NCBI GenBank assembly: GCA_946480295.1
Contig: CAMLIT010000001.1
Location: 62,001-126,000, forward strand
Source of the DNA: an uncultured Gemmatimonadota bacterium
GTDB taxonomy: Bacteria; Gemmatimonadota; Gemmatimonadetes; Gemmatimonadales; Gemmatimonadaceae
Direction of reading: 5' to 3'
Length of the DNA stretch: 64,000 bases
The notes below the pieces were generated by a model that worked only from the letters and a program-made list of their open reading frames with translations, did no database searches and was not told the DNA's origin. Position numbers and translations under genes: made by a program. Positions within the stretch are counted from its first letter, which is position 1. Each line of letters starts with the position of its first letter. Positions 19,103-28,138 of this stretch are shown one piece after another.

Positions 19103-19220
19103 GCGCGGGAGGGGAGGATGCCGCCGGAGCGTCGCGGCCACTCCGCCAACATGCGTCGCTCGGCACGAACGCGAAAGCGCGCGACGCGCCGTCGCGCACT
19201 CGCTCGGCGCGCGCCCCGAC

Positions 19221-19952
19221 CTATGCGCCCCCGCGCAACGCCATGTACGCGCCCAGCGCGAGCAGCAGCACCGCCAGCATCTTGCGGAACACCCGCTCGG
19301 GCAGTCGGCCGAGCACGCGCGTGCCGAGGGCGGTCCCGACCACCACCGCGACGCTGGCGACGACGACGAGCGGCCAGACGCCGGCGATGTCCCGCCACTC
19401 CGTCGCGAAGTACACCGGCAGCCGCGCCGCATCCACGAACAGCGCGACCGCGGTGGCCGTCGCGACGAACGACTCCTTCGGCACGTCGAAGCCGAGCATC
19501 GCCGCCGTGCGGATGCCCCCCTGGTTGCCGACCAGCCCACCGAGCGCCCCGGAGAGCCCGCCCGCCGTCCACGCCGCGGCGCGCCCCCACCGCACGCGCC
19601 GCATCCACCCCGTGAGCTCGGAGAGCCCGGCGAGCATGACGACCACGCCGAACACCACCGCCAGCGCCCGGCTCGCGATCCACACGTGCGCGAGCGCGCC
19701 GGCGAGCCCGCCGATCGCGCTCGCGATCCCGAAGCCGAGGAGGACGCGCGTGTCGACGTGTCGGCGGAGCATCCAGAAGCGCTGCGCGGTGGCGATGACG
19801 TGCGGCACCGCGATCGCCGCCACGGCGAGCTTGGTCCCCGTGCGCAGGGCGAGCGTCGGCGTGAGCAGACTGCCGATCCCGAAGCCGGCGATCGACGCCA
19901 CCCCGCCCGCGAGCAGCCCGACGACGGCGACGAGCAGCGCGAACGGCGTCAT
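19221..19952 (-). CDS. TSUP (TauE/SafE) family membrane transporter
   Basis: A 243-residue protein with about seven to eight hydrophobic helices and the two internally related TSUP halves (VVGLLAGGVASIAGFGIGSL and GGLSGALGGLVGNQGGIRTA). TSUP proteins export or import sulfite, sulfoacetate and related organosulfur anions across the inner membrane. The substrate here is not evident. It is downstream of the PAP2 gene on the same strand; the short gap between them holds heptamer repeats. Confidence 0.9.
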   Translation of the reverse strand: MTPFALLVAVVGLLAGGVASIAGFGIGSLLTPTLALRTGTKLAVAAIAVPHVIATAQRFWMLRRHVDTRVLLGFGIASAIGGLAGALAHVWIASRALAVVFGVVVMLAGLSELTGWMRRVRWGRAAAWTAGGLSGALGGLVGNQGGIRTAAMLGFDVPKESFVATATAVALFVDAARLPVYFATEWRDIAGVWPLVVVASVAVVVGTALGTRVLGRLPERVFRKMLAVLLLALGAYMALRGGA

Positions 19953-19954
19953 GG

Positions 19955-19990
19955 CATGCGCGTCCCGCGTCCCGTGTCCCGCGTCCCTCG
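19955..19990. repeat. GC-rich heptamer array (CGTCCCG/CGTCCCT)
   Basis: Four to five imperfect units of CGTCCCG, ending in CGTCCCT, fill the gap between the PAP2 and TSUP genes. The same heptamer recurs at several other gene borders in this window. Confidence 0.7.
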
Positions 19991-19992
19991 AT

Positions 19993-20838
19993 TCACGGCG
20001 CCGGGAACGTCCACGCGACCCGCACCCCGCCCGCGACGTCCGGTGCCACCGACACGTGCACCATCACGCGGTCGATCGGGTTGTCCGGGTGGTCGTGGCT
20101 GTACTGCACCACCTTGCGTCCGCTGAACGTCCCGATCGCCGCGCCTAACGCGACGTCGGACGCCCAGTGCTTGTTGTGATACATCCGCGCCAGCCCCACC
20201 ATCCCCGCGCCGCCGTACAGCACCGGCCCTACCGCCCACGTGGACCACCAGCGGTCGGGCCAGTGCCGCCGCGCCTCGCTCGTCAGCGCCGCCGCCGCGG
20301 CGAACGCCACGGTGGTGTGCCCCGACGGAAAGGACGTGCGGTCGTCGTTGGTGAAGCCGCCGGCGAATCGGAAGTCGTGCGGGTTGGTGTCGCTCGACAC
20401 GTACGGCCGCGCGCGGCCGAGCGTCCCCTTGAGGAGCCCCGTGACGCCCGCGGCGACGATCGCCGACTCCAGCCCGTGCCAGCCGGCGTCGCGCACGTCG
20501 GGCGCGTGCGCGACCCACCCCGCGACGTAGATCCCGCTGCCGATGAGCAGCCCGCCGGTCGACCCGAACCACTCGAAGGTGCTCGCCGCGCGATCCGCCA
20601 GCCGGTTCGCCTGCGCCCCGGGATCCTGCAGCCGCTCGGCGATGTGCCGGTCGAGCGGGAACATCGCCACCGTCGCCGCCGCGAACCCCGCCCCGATCCA
20701 CGCATCCTCGGCCGTGAAGAGCGTCGCGTGCGCCGCATGGTGCGTCGTATCCCGCGCAGAAGCGCCCTGGGCGAGGACGGTGGTTGGAGTCGCGAGAACA
20801 GGGACGGCGACGAGGAGCGCGACGGTCAGCGAAGCCAC
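19993..20838 (-). CDS. Exported or membrane-associated PAP2-family phosphatase
   Basis: A 281-residue protein beginning at a GTG (20838) that opens a signal peptide (MASLTVALLVAVPVLATPTT). The acid phosphatase/PAP2 triad is complete: KGTLGRARPY, FPSGHTT and RMYHNKHWASDV, supplying the Lys, Arg, two catalytic His and Asp. Four to five hydrophobic segments are visible. Substrates are usually lipid phosphates or undecaprenyl diphosphate. The upstream gap of 32 bases to the PLD-like gene is entirely heptamer repeat, so no other start is plausible nearby. Confidence 0.88.
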   Translation of the reverse strand: MASLTVALLVAVPVLATPTTVLAQGASARDTTHHAAHATLFTAEDAWIGAGFAAATVAMFPLDRHIAERLQDPGAQANRLADRAASTFEWFGSTGGLLIGSGIYVAGWVAHAPDVRDAGWHGLESAIVAAGVTGLLKGTLGRARPYVSSDTNPHDFRFAGGFTNDDRTSFPSGHTTVAFAAAAALTSEARRHWPDRWWSTWAVGPVLYGGAGMVGLARMYHNKHWASDVALGAAIGTFSGRKVVQYSHDHPDNPIDRVMVHVSVAPDVAGGVRVAWTFPAP

Positions 20839-20871
20839 GCGCGTCCCTCGTCCCTCGTCCCTCGTCCCTCT
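20839..20871. repeat. CGTCCCT heptamer tandem array
   Basis: Four clean tandem copies of CGTCCCT fill the space between the PAP2 start and the stop of the upstream PLD-like gene. The array occupies the region where a ribosome binding site would be expected. Confidence 0.85.
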
Positions 20872-23800
20872 CAGAGCACGAACCTCACCCCTCGCGCCAG
20901 CCTCTCCATCCACCCCCGGTGCGCCGGAACGTACCGCTCCAGCTCCTGCTGCGACTCGATCCACGTGCTCCGCGCCATGATGAAGTAGAGGTCCACCAGC
21001 CCCGCGGCGGCGTGGAAGCCGGAGACGATGATGCTCGCCTCGCCGTCCGACAGCAGGCCCCGCGGATCCTCGTTCTGCGTCCCGAGGCTGAAATAGAACG
21101 ACATCCGCTTCCGATCGGCAGCGGGGAGCGCCTGCTCGTAGCCGCGGAGCAGGGCGTCGTTGCTCCGCACCGCGGTCGTGTCCACGTCGGGGGTCGTGAA
21201 GCCGAGCTGCTCGGCGAACTTCGCGCTCTGCCGCGACTGCACCCGCATCGCCCGCGCGAGGATCTCGTCCCACCCCGGCTGGCGCACGAGCGCCGCGATC
21301 GCCCCCGGCCGCGCGATGAGCTGCGTCTTCTGGTGGAGCTGCGGCGGGATCTTCTTCTCGTGCGGCGTCATGTCGCTCGCGTCCGCGCCGTCGGCCGCCG
21401 CCGTCGTCGTCGCCCGGTCCAGCACCGCGAGCGTCTTCGCGTCGAAGGGGATGACGTCGCGGATCCACGGCGCCCGCGCGAGCCCCTCCCGCACCTCGCG
21501 CCGACGCCCCTCGACGTCGTTCACCTGCGCCCGCGCGGTGAAGATCCCCACGCGCAGGTCGCCGCCGGCCGCGCGCATGTCCGGGCCGAGCCGCTGCCGC
21601 AGCGCGAGCAGCCGGCCGAGGACGTCGTGCGCGAGCGCCATGAGCGGCGCCTGCGGGCTCGGCGCGTTCTCCACCGACGGCGCCACGACGTACACCCGGC
21701 TCCCCCGCGCCGCCGCGCCCGCGAGCATCGACGCCCAGCGTGGGCTCAGCCAGAGCGGGTCGGGGACGATGATGATGCTCCCCGGCGGGGCGAGGGTGTA
21801 CAGCATCGCCCGCGCGATGGACGACTCCTTCCGGCCGAAGCCCACCTCGTTATGCACCTGCAGGGCGCGGCCGACGTATTCCCCGCGGTTCATCCGCCGC
21901 ACCGTCGTCGTGTCCGACGGCGCGCCCTTCACCACCTGCAGCGGCTTCGGGATCTGGTCGGCGCGGAAGCCGTTCTGCTCGAGCAGCCGCCGCACCGCCG
22001 CGCGCGCCTCGAGCGCCGCCGGCCCGCGCATCCGGTAGCCGCGATCCTCCCAGGACGTGCTCGCGTACTGCTCGCCCACCCCCACGCCCATGAGGATGAG
22101 CGACCCGCGGTACGGATCCGCCTCGTTCAGGTCGTAGAAGGCGAGCTTGCGGTGGTCGCGCATGACGTTGTCGGGCGTGAACGGGATCGGCGGCACGATC
22201 CGCTCGCTGCGGAAGGAGAAGTCCGCCGGCTGGGTGATGTCGACGTCCACCTTCACCACCTGGTGCAGCCAGCGCTCCCCCCCGTGCCGTGCGGCCTCCC
22301 GCTGCAGCCGCTTCGACGCCGCGACCGCGGCGCGCAGCGCCGCCTGCCGCTGGCGCAGGTGCGCCTCCTTGTCCGCGTTGTGCCCCGGCAGCCGCACCGA
22401 GGCGCCGAGCGGGTCCTCCAGCATCGTCATCCACAGCCGCCCGTCGCGCGGCTCGTACCAGTACTGGTCGAGCAGGATGAGGTAGAGCGGCAGCTTGCCC
22501 GTCGAGTCGTAGCGCTGCACCGCCGCGGTCAGCGCGGGGAAGTAGACGTCGGCCACCATGCTGTACCCGATCTCGTCCACCGCGCGCGTCGCCGTGCGCC
22601 CGGAGAAGTCGTGCACCCACAGGACGTGGTAGTCGCGGGCGGCGTAGATCGAGCGCGCGATCTCCAGCGGCAGGTCGCTGCTCGCCAGGTACGTGAGCGC
22701 GTTCTGGTCGCTGAACGGCCGGCCGACGACGCGCGCGATGAGCGAGTCCACCTCGCTCTGCTCGTCGTACTGCTCGGGCGCCACCGCGAGCTGGAGCGGC
22801 AGCCACACCAGCCGCGAGTCCTTCCACCGCGCGCGGATGTCGTCGTGCACGCGCTCGAGGATCGCCATCCAGCGCGCGTGCACCGCCGCCACGGCCGCCC
22901 GCGCGCGCGCGGGCACGCGCGACGAGTCGGCGAGCCAGCCGACGAAGCGCCCCTGCGCCGCCGCCGTCAGCTTCCGCACGTCGTCGCCGTCGCGTTTCGG
23001 CTCCCCGAACAGCGAGTCGTATGGCACGATGACCGCGTCCAGGGCGCCGGTGCGCGCGCGCCGCGCGATCGCCTCCCCGAGCGCGCTGTCGCCGGCGGCG
23101 ATGCCGAAGGCGCGCGCCAGCTCGTTGTCGTAGGCGTCCATCGCCGCGTCGTAGCCGTGGCCCGCGCCGCCGAGCGGCGCGCCGCGCACGCGCTCCTCCT
23201 CCCCCGGCGTGTACAGGCTCGTGTAGGCGTCGACGAGCGGCGCCGCCCTCGCCACCGACGCGAGCGCCGCCACGGCGGCGCCGGGGATGCCGTCCGTGTC
23301 GAGCGCGACGTGCGGTCCCTCGTTCGGCAGCCGCACCGCCGTCGCGCGGGGGCGCGTGCGTCCCGCGAACGGCTGCATCACCGGCACGGTCACGCCCACG
23401 GCGAGCGTCCGGTGGCGCGTCGGCAGCCAGTCCACGCGCAGCATCGTCCCGTCGCCGAGCAGCCCGCCGCGGCGCAGCGCGGTCTGGTACGACAGCAGGA
23501 AGTCCACGCGGCGCCGCGTCACGTTCCAGTCGGCGCCCGCGCTCAGCGCGAGGGAGCGCGACGTCCCGAGGAGCCGCGCGCCGACGCCGGGGAAGACGTC
23601 GCCCGCGTTGCCGTACACCTCCCCCGATGCCCCGAGCAGCCCACTCACCGGGTTCAGCACCGGACGGTGCACGCCGAGGAGGAAGGTCCCCCCGTGCGCG
23701 CCCCGCGCGAGATCGAACGCGCCGAGCGCCGCCGCGTACGGCTGCCAGACCGGCGGCTGCCCCATCGTCGGCGCCGGCTCCGCGCCGATGACGGGCGGAT

Positions 23801-23879
23801 CGACGCGCTGCGCCTCGACGCGCGTGGCGACGAGAGCGAACGCGAGCGCACAGAGGCGCGCAAGGCGCCGGAGGCGCAC
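20871..23879 (-). CDS. Large exported PLD-like protein of unknown function
   Basis: A 1,002-residue protein with a GTG start at 23879 that opens a signal peptide (MRLRRLARLCALAFALVATR, then VEAQ); an in-frame ATG at 23939 would give a longer, less plausible N-terminus. The first about 240 residues look like short beta-strands. The C-terminal half resembles the phospholipase D fold: PPGSIIIVPDPLWLSPRWAS followed by AAARGSRVYVVAPS, and a HxK motif H849-Q-K851 in PQLHQKTQLIA. The usual Asp of HxKxxxxD is not conserved, and a second HxK is not obvious. It could be an inactive or divergent PLD-superfamily hydrolase of the envelope. It sits just upstream of PAP2 on the same strand, hinting at phospholipid handling. 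Confidence 0.7.
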   Translation of the reverse strand: MRLRRLARLCALAFALVATRVEAQRVDPPVIGAEPAPTMGQPPVWQPYAAALGAFDLARGAHGGTFLLGVHRPVLNPVSGLLGASGEVYGNAGDVFPGVGARLLGTSRSLALSAGADWNVTRRRVDFLLSYQTALRRGGLLGDGTMLRVDWLPTRHRTLAVGVTVPVMQPFAGRTRPRATAVRLPNEGPHVALDTDGIPGAAVAALASVARAAPLVDAYTSLYTPGEEERVRGAPLGGAGHGYDAAMDAYDNELARAFGIAAGDSALGEAIARRARTGALDAVIVPYDSLFGEPKRDGDDVRKLTAAAQGRFVGWLADSSRVPARARAAVAAVHARWMAILERVHDDIRARWKDSRLVWLPLQLAVAPEQYDEQSEVDSLIARVVGRPFSDQNALTYLASSDLPLEIARSIYAARDYHVLWVHDFSGRTATRAVDEIGYSMVADVYFPALTAAVQRYDSTGKLPLYLILLDQYWYEPRDGRLWMTMLEDPLGASVRLPGHNADKEAHLRQRQAALRAAVAASKRLQREAARHGGERWLHQVVKVDVDITQPADFSFRSERIVPPIPFTPDNVMRDHRKLAFYDLNEADPYRGSLILMGVGVGEQYASTSWEDRGYRMRGPAALEARAAVRRLLEQNGFRADQIPKPLQVVKGAPSDTTTVRRMNRGEYVGRALQVHNEVGFGRKESSIARAMLYTLAPPGSIIIVPDPLWLSPRWASMLAGAAARGSRVYVVAPSVENAPSPQAPLMALAHDVLGRLLALRQRLGPDMRAAGGDLRVGIFTARAQVNDVEGRRREVREGLARAPWIRDVIPFDAKTLAVLDRATTTAAADGADASDMTPHEKKIPPQLHQKTQLIARPGAIAALVRQPGWDEILARAMRVQSRQSAKFAEQLGFTTPDVDTTAVRSNDALLRGYEQALPAADRKRMSFYFSLGTQNEDPRGLLSDGEASIIVSGFHAAAGLVDLYFIMARSTWIESQQELERYVPAHRGWMERLARGVRFVL

Positions 23880-24074
23880 GTGTTTCGTGTCGTGTGATTG
23901 CACGCACGAGCACGTTTCAAGCGCCGTACCACCCCGCATCGCTCCCGCGGCCGCGCCGTGCTCGCGTTTCGAGCGGCTCTTTTCGGGGGTGTACCATGCT
24001 GCAGAGTTTCCTTCGACGAACGCGCTGGCGATAATCAGGAGTGCACGTCGCAGGACCCCACCGCCGTACCCCCG

Positions 24075-24962
24075 ATGTGGCTCCCACTCGCAGTCCTCGC
24101 CGCCCTCGGCTCCGCCTCCACCAGCCTCGCGCTCAAGCGCGCCGTGGAGCACGGCGGCGTGGTCGCGTCCACCGCCGCGTTCCGCGCTCTCGCCGGCGTC
24201 GTCCTGCTCGGCGTCGTCCTCTCCCTCGGCGCCTTCCCCACGCTGCCGCCGGCGTACTGGCGCACCGTCGCGATGGTCATCCCCCCCGAGGCCGCCGGGG
24301 TGCTCTGCATGGCCCTCGCGCTGCAGGCGGACGACCTGTCGCGCGTCCAGCCGATCTTCGGCTTCATCCCGCTGTTCGTGATGTTCGGCGGCGCCGCGGT
24401 GCTCCACGAGATCCCGAGCGGCATGGGCGCCGCCGGCGTCGTCCTCGTCACGATCGGCGTCTACTGCACGGGGCTGACGAAGGGCGGTTCCGCGCTCGCC
24501 CCGCTGCGCGCGCTCGTGCACTCGCGCGCGAGCTGGTACGCGCTCCTCGCCTGCGTCTTCTTCAGCGTGACGAGCGTGCTGCACAAGATCGGCATCGCCG
24601 AGGTTGGGCCGCTGCCGTGGGGGATGACCCTCGCCTTCGGCTCCGCCCTCGCGCTCGTGCTCACGATGCCCGTCCTCGCCTGGCGCACCGGCGGCATCGG
24701 CCTTCCCCTGCCGGAACGCGCGGCGCCGTGGGGCGCCTTCGTCGTCCTCGCCGGGATCGTCTTCGCGGTGCAGCAGGTCGGGCTGCAGCTCTCGCTGCGC
24801 ATCACCGAAGCCGGCTACGTGATCGCGGTCAGCGCGACGAGCACCCTCGTCGCCACCGCGTTCGGCATCCTCCTCCTCGGCGAGCGCGGGGCGGCACGCA
24901 CGCGCATGGCGGGGGCGCTGCTCGTCACCGCGGGCGCCATGCTCATCGCCCTCGGCGGCTGA
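24075..24962 (+). CDS. DMT-superfamily (EamA) transporter
   Basis: A 295-residue protein with ten hydrophobic helices arranged as two EamA repeats (ALGSASTSLALKRAVEHGG and LACVFFSVTSVLHKIGIAEV). The ATG at 24075 is preferred because residues encoded upstream are not membrane-like. Members move metabolites, amino acids or sugars across the inner membrane; the substrate cannot be inferred. It stands between the PLD-like gene (divergent) and the GH31 gene. Confidence 0.87.
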   Translation: MWLPLAVLAALGSASTSLALKRAVEHGGVVASTAAFRALAGVVLLGVVLSLGAFPTLPPAYWRTVAMVIPPEAAGVLCMALALQADDLSRVQPIFGFIPLFVMFGGAAVLHEIPSGMGAAGVVLVTIGVYCTGLTKGGSALAPLRALVHSRASWYALLACVFFSVTSVLHKIGIAEVGPLPWGMTLAFGSALALVLTMPVLAWRTGGIGLPLPERAAPWGAFVVLAGIVFAVQQVGLQLSLRITEAGYVIAVSATSTLVATAFGILLLGERGAARTRMAGALLVTAGAMLIALGG

Positions 24963-25058
24963 CGTCGTCGGCCGACGCGGCTCTGGCCGGCGGCGCGGGG
25001 CGCGCGCATGTTCAGCGCGCCAGAGGGGTACCGCTCCTTCCGATCCGAGCCCGTCACC

Positions 25059-27485
25059 ATGCCCAGCCGCATCCCCCGGCCGCGCCTCGGCGTTGCCGCG
25101 CTCTCCTGCCTGACGATGGCAGCGCTGTTCGTCGCGCCCACGCCCGCCGCCGCGCAGCGCCTGAGCGATCCGAAGCGCCTCGGCGACCCGGTGGACGTCT
25201 CCGCCGAGTTCCGGAACCCGGACGACGTCTACTTCATGGCGAGCCGCCTCACGTCGTTCGACGCGGCCAGTGGCGAGGGGCGGCTCCAGTGGGATCGCTA
25301 CGCCCTGCGCACGACGACGGATTTCCAGAAGTCCGACCGGCGCTTCGTCCGCTCGCAGGACATCGAGTTTCCCAACACCGAGTACGACCGCGATCCCGCG
25401 CTCCCCTTCCGGATCTCCTTCGTCACCCCGCGCACCATCCGCCTGCGCTTCTCCACGCGCAACGTGCCCTGGTCGCAGGTCGAGCGCCCCGACTCGCTGA
25501 TGCTCGCCGGCCCCGTGCCGAACGACCGGTCGTGGCGGGTGGACGCGGGCGACAGCGTCGTCACGTACACGAGCGCCTTCGGCCGCGTGCGCATCGTGAA
25601 GAACCCGTGGTCGATCGAGATCCTCGACGCCGCCGGCAACGTGCTCACGCGCACCCAGCGGATCGGCGAGCCCGTGTCGCTGATGCCGAACGTCCCCTTC
25701 TCCTTCGTGCGGCGCGCCGCCGACTTCCAGCGCAACACCGCGGCGACGTTCGAGCTCGCGCCCGACGAGAAAATCTTCGGCATGGGCGAGTCGTTCACGC
25801 GCCTCGACAAGCGCGGCCAGCACATCGTCGAGTACCAGCGCGACGCGATGGGCGTGCAGAACCTGTATCAGTACAAGTCCATCCCCTTCTTCCTGAGCAG
25901 CCGCGGCTACGGGATGTTCGTCCACACGAGCACCCCCGTGACCTTCGACGTCGGCCACGACTTCGACGCGCACAACGTCGTCTACACCCGCGACGAGCTG
26001 CTGGACCTGTTCATCTTCATCGGCGACCCGAAGACGGTCCTCTCCGAGTACACCGCGCTCACCGGGCGCAGCCCCGTGCCCCCGCTCTGGTCGTTCGGGC
26101 TCTGGATGAGCCGGATCACCTACAACTCGGAGGCGCAGGTGCGCGACGTCGCGGCGAAGCTGCGGCAGTATCGCATCCCCGCCGACGTCCTCCACCTCGA
26201 CACCGGCTGGTTCGAGACCGACTGGCGCAGCGACTACAAGTTCTCGACGACGCGCTTCACCGACCCGGCGAGGATGATCCGCGACCTCGGCCAGCAGGGC
26301 TTCCACGTCAGCCTCTGGCAGTACACGTACTTCACGCCCAAGAACCCCCTCTGGAAGCAGCTCGTGGACAGCGGCTACGAGGTGCGCGACGAGAGCGGCC
26401 AGCTCCCCGCGGAGGACGCGGTGCTCGACTTCAGCAACCCGGCCGCCGTGCGGTGGTACGAGGACAAGCTCGCGCCGCTCCTGAAGATGGGCGTGAGCGT
26501 GATCAAGGCGGACTTCGGCGAGGGCGCGCCGCTCACCGGGCTGTATCACTCGGGGCGCACCGGCTGGTACGAGCACAATCTGTATCCCGTGCGCTACAAC
26601 AAGGTGGTGTACGAGCTCACGAAGCAGATCACCGGGGGCGGGATCATCTGGGGGCGCAGCGCGTGGGCGGGAAGCCAGCGCTATCCGCTGCACTGGGGTG
26701 GCGACGCGGAGAACACCAACTCGGCGATGGCCGCCGAGCTGCGAGGCGGGCTCTCGTTCGGCCTGTCGGGGTTCACGTACTGGAGCCACGACATCGGCGG
26801 CTTCGTCCAGCGCTCGCCGCGCGATCTCTACGGACGGTGGCTCGCCTTCGGGATGCTGACGTCGCACAGCCGCACCCACGGCGCGCCCCCGCGCGAGCCG
26901 TGGACCTACGACTCGGCGTTCGTCGACGAGTTCCGCCGCGCGGTGGACCTCAAGTACGAGCTGATGCCGTACGTCTACGCGCAGGCGAAGGAGTCGTCGG
27001 CGTACGGCTGGCCCATGCTGCGCACCCTCTTCTTCCAGTATCCCGACGATCCGACCTCGTGGGACATCGAGGACGAGTACATGTTCGGCTCCGACCTCCT
27101 CGTCGCTCCGATGTTCGACGACGCGGCCGACCGGCAGGTCTACCTGCCCCCCGGCACGTGGATCGACTACCAGACCGGGAAAGGCTACCAGGGCGCGCGC
27201 TGGCGCCGGATCGCGCACGGGCAGATCCCCGTCGTGCTCCTCGTGCGCGACCACGCGGTCATCCCGCACATCGGGCTCGCCCAGAGCACGGCGCAGATGG
27301 ACTGGAGCCGCATCGAGCTGCGGGTGTTCAGCACCGACGGCGCGCCGGCGACCGGGCGCTTCGCCCTGCCGAACGGCACGCTGGACACCCTCCGCGTGGC
27401 CGGCGGGCATCTCGCCGCCGACCCGCTCAACGGGCGCGTGCGCTGGCGCGTTACCCGGGCGGCGGCCACTCCCGCCGCGCCCTGA
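25059..27485 (+). CDS. Exported GH31 alpha-xylosidase/alpha-glucosidase
   Basis: An 808-residue protein. The ATG at 25059 starts a signal peptide (MPSRIPRPRLGVAALSCLTM ... AAAQ). The N-terminal beta-sandwich (about 40-270) precedes the (beta/alpha)8 domain, with WSFGLWMSRITYNSEAQV and VLHLDTGWFE typical of YicI-like alpha-xylosidases. D485 in VIKADFGEGAP is the nucleophile; D549 in HWGGDAENT is the acid/base. The C-terminal beta-domains include YMFGSDLLVAPMF. An alpha-xylosidase acting on xyloglucan side chains would fit the GH9 and GH26 neighbours, but an alpha-glucosidase is possible. Confidence 0.88.
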   Translation: MPSRIPRPRLGVAALSCLTMAALFVAPTPAAAQRLSDPKRLGDPVDVSAEFRNPDDVYFMASRLTSFDAASGEGRLQWDRYALRTTTDFQKSDRRFVRSQDIEFPNTEYDRDPALPFRISFVTPRTIRLRFSTRNVPWSQVERPDSLMLAGPVPNDRSWRVDAGDSVVTYTSAFGRVRIVKNPWSIEILDAAGNVLTRTQRIGEPVSLMPNVPFSFVRRAADFQRNTAATFELAPDEKIFGMGESFTRLDKRGQHIVEYQRDAMGVQNLYQYKSIPFFLSSRGYGMFVHTSTPVTFDVGHDFDAHNVVYTRDELLDLFIFIGDPKTVLSEYTALTGRSPVPPLWSFGLWMSRITYNSEAQVRDVAAKLRQYRIPADVLHLDTGWFETDWRSDYKFSTTRFTDPARMIRDLGQQGFHVSLWQYTYFTPKNPLWKQLVDSGYEVRDESGQLPAEDAVLDFSNPAAVRWYEDKLAPLLKMGVSVIKADFGEGAPLTGLYHSGRTGWYEHNLYPVRYNKVVYELTKQITGGGIIWGRSAWAGSQRYPLHWGGDAENTNSAMAAELRGGLSFGLSGFTYWSHDIGGFVQRSPRDLYGRWLAFGMLTSHSRTHGAPPREPWTYDSAFVDEFRRAVDLKYELMPYVYAQAKESSAYGWPMLRTLFFQYPDDPTSWDIEDEYMFGSDLLVAPMFDDAADRQVYLPPGTWIDYQTGKGYQGARWRRIAHGQIPVVLLVRDHAVIPHIGLAQSTAQMDWSRIELRVFSTDGAPATGRFALPNGTLDTLRVAGGHLAADPLNGRVRWRVTRAAATPAAP

Positions 27486-27540
27486 CGAGCGGCGGACCCG
27501 GCCGGGAGCATCGGCTCCCTTCGGGCGCTCCCCGGCTGGA

Positions 27541-27556
27541 CGGCCGGCGCCGGCCG
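27541..27556. other. Perfect 16-bp GC palindrome after the GH31 gene
   Basis: CGGCCGGCGCCGGCCG lies 55 bases after the GH31 stop. Shortly before it, GGGAGCATCGGCTCCC can also form a hairpin. No T-run follows, so a terminator role is only a guess. Confidence 0.3.
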
Positions 27557-27623
27557 GCACCACATTGATGCGAGCGTCCGCGACGGCGGCGGACGGCGAC
27601 CGCGGTCCTGATCGGAGCGATCC

Positions 27624-28127
27624 ATGACAGTCACGTTCCACGTGAACGGGAAGCCCATCACGGTGGACGTCGCGCCCGACATGCCCCTGCTCTGGGTGCT
27701 GCGCGACGCGCTCGACCTGAAGGGCACGAAGTTCGGCTGCGGCATCGGGCAGTGCGGCGCCTGCACCGTGCAGCTGAACGGCAGGCCGACGCGCTCCTGC
27801 TCCCTGCCCGTGTCCATGCTGCAGGGCGCCCACGTCACCACGATCGAGGGGCTCTCGCCCGACGGGACACACGCGCTCCAGCGCGCGTGGGAGGAGCTCG
27901 ACGTCCCGCAGTGCGGCTACTGCCAGGCGGGGCAGCTCATGTCCGCCGCCGCGCTCCTCGCGAGGAACCCGAAGCCGACCGACGCGGACATCGACGCGGC
28001 GATGAGCGGGAACATCTGCCGGTGCAACACCTATCTCCGCATCCGCGAGGCGATCCACCGGGCGGCGACGACGCTGTCGGCCGATGCCGTGCAGGCCGGC
28101 CGCAAGGCCGACGCCGCGAAGCCGTGA
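27624..28127 (+). CDS. iorA: Small [2Fe-2S] subunit of an IorA-type molybdenum hydroxylase
   Basis: A 167-residue protein with the two [2Fe-2S] clusters of the xanthine-oxidase family. The plant-type N-terminal cluster is in [14 protein letters not shown] plus the later Cys of RPTRSC. The second is in [11 protein letters not shown] and NICRCNTY. It should pass electrons from the molybdenum subunit encoded next. The pair is of isoquinoline 1-oxidoreductase type, which includes aldehyde and N-heterocycle oxidases. There is no signal peptide, so it may be exported by hitchhiking on its Tat partner. Confidence 0.92.
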   Translation: MTVTFHVNGKPITVDVAPDMPLLWVLRDALDLKGTKFGCGIGQCGACTVQLNGRPTRSCSLPVSMLQGAHVTTIEGLSPDGTHALQRAWEELDVPQCGYCQAGQLMSAAALLARNPKPTDADIDAAMSGNICRCNTYLRIREAIHRAATTLSADAVQAGRKADAAKP

Positions 28128-28138
28128 GGAGGCGCGCC

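Noticed and set aside
23880..28058. Minus-strand open frame running through from 20871 to 28058
   Set aside because: Only the part up to 23879 has a signal peptide and a domain. The upstream part is antisense to the DMT, GH31 and IorA genes.
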